DNA from: Trematomus loennbergii
Lineage: Eukaryota > Chordata > Actinopteri > Perciformes > Nototheniidae
Assembly (NCBI GenBank): GCA_012861695.1
Contig: JAAOOA010000028.1
Span: 12,068,470 to 12,132,469 of the forward strand
Length of the DNA: 64,000 nt
Direction: 5' to 3'
Below, piece by piece: positions 54,253-64,000 of the stretch. The notes below the pieces were generated by a model, which searched no databases, was not told the DNA's origin, and saw only the letters and a list, made by a program, of their open reading frames with translations. Both the position numbers and the translations under genes were made by a program. The stretch's first letter is position 1, and every line of letters begins with the position of its first letter.

Positions 54253-55880
54253 CGCCAATGGCCGGGCAATATTTGGACAAGCTTCTCTGGAATTTGTGGA
54301 TTTTGCTTTTTCATTAAAAGGACTCACAATCCCACTGTCACAAATCACAACTGGAATGTAGAACACGAGTGGGCCTCACAGACGTTGTTGTTACAGAGTT
54401 GGTTATTATGCTCTGGACTACCTTTATGGGGCACAAGTGTACTCGTCAGCATGTGTATTGATGTTCCCATGTGCCAAAAAAAGAGAAGAAAATCATAGGC
54501 GGACCAATGCCTTACCTAGTTGAACCACTGAAGCACTGAATGTCACGCCTCAGAAAGAGGCAGTTTGGTTTCTATAAGTTGTGTGGCCTTATGCTTGTTT
54601 TGTGTCAAATGGATGCGCTGTGAGTGTTGTTGTCATTTGTCAGCGCCTGTTTGAAGAGGTTGTGTGTACTCACAGGTCTGGGATCAGATTATGCCCCCCT
54701 CAAACCCATGTTGTCAAAAGGGTGGTCTGCCTGATCTGTGATCAGGTAGAGGAGGCGTTTTTGATGAGAGTTTCGCTGCTATTAAGGCGCGTTTTTTTCT
54801 TTTTTTACATGTGACTGAAAATCATATAAACAGCTAAAACTTGTGTATGTGTGTGTACAGTGAAGTGCCAAGACGAGTGTGAAAAAAACCTCAGTTGGTG
54901 ATTGCAATGACTTTCCAAAAGAGTATTGAGTACATGGAGTACTGTACCATGAAACAATTCTGGAAAGCACTTGCAATATACTCTTAATTTATTTCATTTT
55001 GATAATGCTTTGAAGACATTTTAAAAGCGACTTAGATTTTATTCAGAGAAACATAATTTACAGTACACATAAAAGGTAAATTAGTTTGTATATGATCCAT
55101 TCAAAACTCCACTTGTAGCTTTTCAGTAGCTTTTTTAATGTATCACGTGTGTGTGTCCATGTGTTGTCGTTTGTGGCCTTTAATTGTGCTACAAATGCAA
55201 AAAGTGTGATCACTCACCGTTATCACTAATAGGACTATCATTAGTAGTAGAATAGACTGAATTCCCACTCTGTGTCAGCAGTCTGTGCAATTTAAGAGTT
55301 ATTTAAATAATCACCATTTGACCATGTTGCAGTTGGAACTAACAAATACTGAAAAATACACTTTATTGTGGACATTGATGTAATTATTAGATCACGATTA
55401 CCCTTAAAGTAGTCCACAATTGTAAATAAATGAATTCACCTATAGCACTTCAGATCCTGTCCACTGTCGTTGAGGCGCTTTTGCTTCAGGACCTTCATGC
55501 TTGTTGCTTCACTTTTATTACTGTTACTTTTTTTAATCACAGGTTACTTCAGTATGTGTTGACACTGTACATATATATATTTTGGCATATAGAAATATTT
55601 TTTGTAATGACATTGACGTGTTGGAGGTTTGTACTAATGAACCAGTACAGTTGTTGAAGGGTGCGAGTTAAAAGCAAAGGCATGGTATATAAAGTCTAAA
55701 CGACTCTTTATTGTGGTATTGTATGCAAATCCATTAAGTATACTGAGAAAAACACAGTATTTTTTTCCAACTCTGAATTCATTTTTTCTTGCAATTTACA
55801 AAATATGCTCAAATGTTCATGGATTTTCATTGTTTTTCTATTACTTTGAGCTTAATTAAAATGCCAGCTATCAACAGTAA
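54253..55880 (+). other. camsap2: camsap2 3' UTR (end approximate)
   Basis: Non-coding. Candidate poly(A) signals are AATAAA at 55425-55430 and ATTAAA at 55855-55860, the latter followed by a GT-rich stretch (CCTTGGTGTC). Two alternative 3' ends are possible. Confidence 0.5.
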
Positions 55881-57112
55881 CCCTTGGTGTCTTATTTATT
55901 AACTAAAAGTCTTGCCGAACAACTTGCTCTCTAATTCCGTGTGCCTTCGTTTCAATTGTTCTTCTTTCTTAAACCAGTGAACAGAAAAGCAACACCAATC
56001 TAATGGAGCTGCCACACTGGACAACCTTCCAGATACATTTTTTTAAATTATTATAACATATATTTTTTTCCATTTGATCGACTTGGTCCAAATCAATGCA
56101 GTATTGAGCAGGCTGCTGGATTAGCAGATAGCAGTTAGAACTGGCAGCCTCACTTAATGTCTATGTGGGTTCGATTCCAGAGCCCTGTGGAAAATAGCAA
56201 AAGCAAAAACTGCACCACTGTTTGCTTGTAAAACATTTGAAGCAAAGGTACACAGACTTATCCAACACAACATTTCCCTACCACTTGTTCTTTACTATGC
56301 AAAGAAGTGAGTAAATAACGCAGGTTATTATCATACACCTGTGAAAAACCTTCTTGTTTGGGCTGCACAATCACAGGCCAAGACAGTTAACAAACATTTG
56401 CTCTGCAACACATGCTTTGTCTTCATTATCATCATAGCCGTTATCTGTAGTAGTGAAGCTTTTTTACAGAAGCTTTACTGTGTCAGATATTGCATACTAT
56501 ACATGTTAGCCTGTCTGCACTTTATCAGCCATATCCTCACTATTCTTTTAGATAAATAAATCAGCGGTACCCATATAGAATCAGCCTATACAAGCTTCTG
56601 TCAGATACATTGGCATCCACCTCAGCTGATACAGTAATTAACAGCTGCACACAGAAATGCTGGAAATGTTTTGGGAAATACTACTGGTTATAATACAACA
56701 CTTTGTCAAAGAAATATGATTTTGCATAATTTGTGTAAAATATTCAGTAACTCCACCGTAATAAAGTGAAGGACTACCAACATCTCTTCACATATTAATG
56801 GTCTGTTGGTTTTATTACATGAACAAGTTATGAAATAAATATGTTTGCATAATTTTGGTAAATATTTATTTGGTAGAATACTCAATTATTAACTATTGTG
56901 CACTGTAGTGCTACCAACATCTTGCCCAAGCCCCCAGTGGTTTGACCTTCGACCACCTTCGCCGTGATGCTCCCAGGCCCTATGCCGGCCAGCCCATTTT
57001 CTAGGGACTGTCCCTTTACGTCAATTTACCCCTAAACCACAGCTGCCCTATAGAGAAAGGGACAGTTTGGCGTTGGGCTGTTAGAGGAGCATATCCAGTG
57101 ATCAGTGAGTAC
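55881..57112. other. Intergenic camsap2-wdr47
   Basis: AT-rich. It contains a possible tRNA-derived SINE remnant near 56095-56185 and otherwise nothing recognised. Confidence 0.55.
56095..56185 (+). repeat. Possible tRNA-derived SINE remnant
   Basis: GTGGGTTCGATTCCAGAGC contains a good polymerase III B-box (GGTTCGATTCC), with a plausible weak A-box region ('agcagttagaactgg') about 40 bp upstream. It does not fold as an intact tRNA. Confidence 0.35.
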
Positions 57113-57630
57113 CAGAGGTGGAAGAAGTACTCTGATCTTGTACTTTAATAAAAGTACAAACCAAGAACAAACAAAGAACTACCGCAGTGACTTTTAAAAG
57201 TAAAAGTCCTGTTACTCAAGTAAAAGTTGAAAAATATTAGCATCAAAATATACTACCAAAAGTAAAAGTACTCATCATGCAGAGTGGCCCAATTCAGAAT
57301 AATGTATTATTGATGCATTAAAGTGTGGTGAAGGTGGAGCATGTTAAGTTCAGTTTTAATGACTTTGTATGGTGCAGGGTAGCTACTAATTGTGTAACTA
57401 AAGTCTTATTTAAGTGTTGTTTACATTTCACATGATTAATCCAAATTTGCCAAGTAACTAAAGCTACTAAATAAATGTAGTGGAGTACACTATTTACTTC
57501 TGAATTGTAGTGTGATAGAAGTAAGAACTAGCACAACATTGACATATTCATGTAAAGAACAAGTACCTACAAAATGGTACTACAAATTACAGTGCTTGAT
57601 GTAAATGTACTAAGTTACTTTACACCACTG
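57113..57630. mobile_element. hAT-type MITE (Tol2-like termini), ~518 bp
   Basis: It starts CAGAGGTGGAAGAAGTACTC and ends AGTTACTTTACACCACTG, imperfect inverted repeats like those of Tol2/hAT elements. The interior is full of 'aagtaaaagtac' words and 'gcagagtggcccaattcaga', typical of a very abundant fish MITE. No transposase ORF exists. The 8-bp flanks (GTGAGTAC and GTTATGTA) do not form a clear duplication, suggesting age or sequence error. Confidence 0.85.
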
Positions 57631-57659
57631 GTTATGTATTGAATTAGTTTCTATCATGT

Positions 57660-57914
57660 TGTATCCCGAGGGGAGAGAGTGTGTCAGGCAGGCTGTGGGA
57701 GGCGGTGTTCTGCAGACGGCAGCAGCAGCAGCAGGGCTGGGCAGAGAGAGAGAGAGACCCAGCAGAGAGGAGACACCGCCAGACAAGGAGGAGGGACAGC
57801 CGGGCAACACAGACAGCAGTAAAAATACCGAGCGGTACTCTCGGTGACAGCGTCTGTCAACATCACGGAAACACCCGGGGCACTGTTTTTCCATCCCATG
57901 CATTGTTAGAAACA
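57660..57914 (+). other. wdr47: wdr47 5' non-coding exon (start approximate)
   Basis: GC-rich sequence with AGC and GA runs, ending at AACAG|GTGAGC. It lies about 30 bp after the hAT MITE. The acceptor GGTAG at 59247-59251 leads directly to the ATG-containing exon. Confidence 0.55.

Positions 57915-64000
<6,086 letters not shown>

Overview
The window is vertebrate nuclear DNA and almost certainly from a ray-finned (teleost, probably percomorph) fish. Genes have short exons and GT-AG introns, and long CA/GT microsatellites are dense. Several dispersed repeats are of types I recognise from teleost genomes: a Tol2-like hAT MITE, the 'ggtaaatggactg' element, and a MITE ending in TTAAAGGTC...GACCTTTAA. 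Three protein-coding genes are recognisable, all on the + strand.

Layout. (1) 1-19.4 kb has no gene I can support. It holds microsatellites, two dispersed-repeat remnants, a possible minus-strand promoter near 9.6-9.9 kb and a short signal-peptide-like ORF at 8.84 kb. (2) About 19.4-22.2 kb is ticam1 (TRIF), the Toll-like receptor adaptor: one non-coding 5' exon, a 191-bp intron and a single coding exon (581 codons), with three upstream ATGs in the leader. (3) About 23.5-55.9 kb is camsap2, which encodes a microtubule minus-end-binding protein. I place 22 coding exons including an 11-codon alternative microexon; the model is about 1,473 aa, close to my recollection of about 1,490 aa for human CAMSAP2. 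(4) From about 57.66 kb to the right edge is the 5' half of wdr47: a non-coding first exon, then LisH/CTLH exons encoding about 421 residues. The WD40 repeats would lie beyond the window.

The genes have no shared pathway. ticam1 is innate immunity; camsap2 and wdr47 are both microtubule/neuronal cytoskeleton genes, and published work links WDR47 with CAMSAP proteins functionally, so their adjacency is notable.

The most important observation concerns sequence quality. The conserved reading frame of camsap2 breaks five times and that of wdr47 once. Each break is repaired by adding one base to a homopolymer (G6, A5, C6, T4, G9) or one CT unit to a CT run, after which all exon phases agree. This looks like systematic deletion error in the assembly rather than pseudogenisation. 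Biologically, the best leads are a ~290-bp (GT)n tract used as the 3' splice-site tract of camsap2 exon 8, a candidate in-phase 60-bp camsap2 cassette exon carrying an S-x-I-P motif, the conserved microexon, the ticam1 uORFs, a GC-AG intron in wdr47 and a MITE abutting the wdr47 promoter. I saw no CRISPR array, rRNA, tRNA or viral gene.
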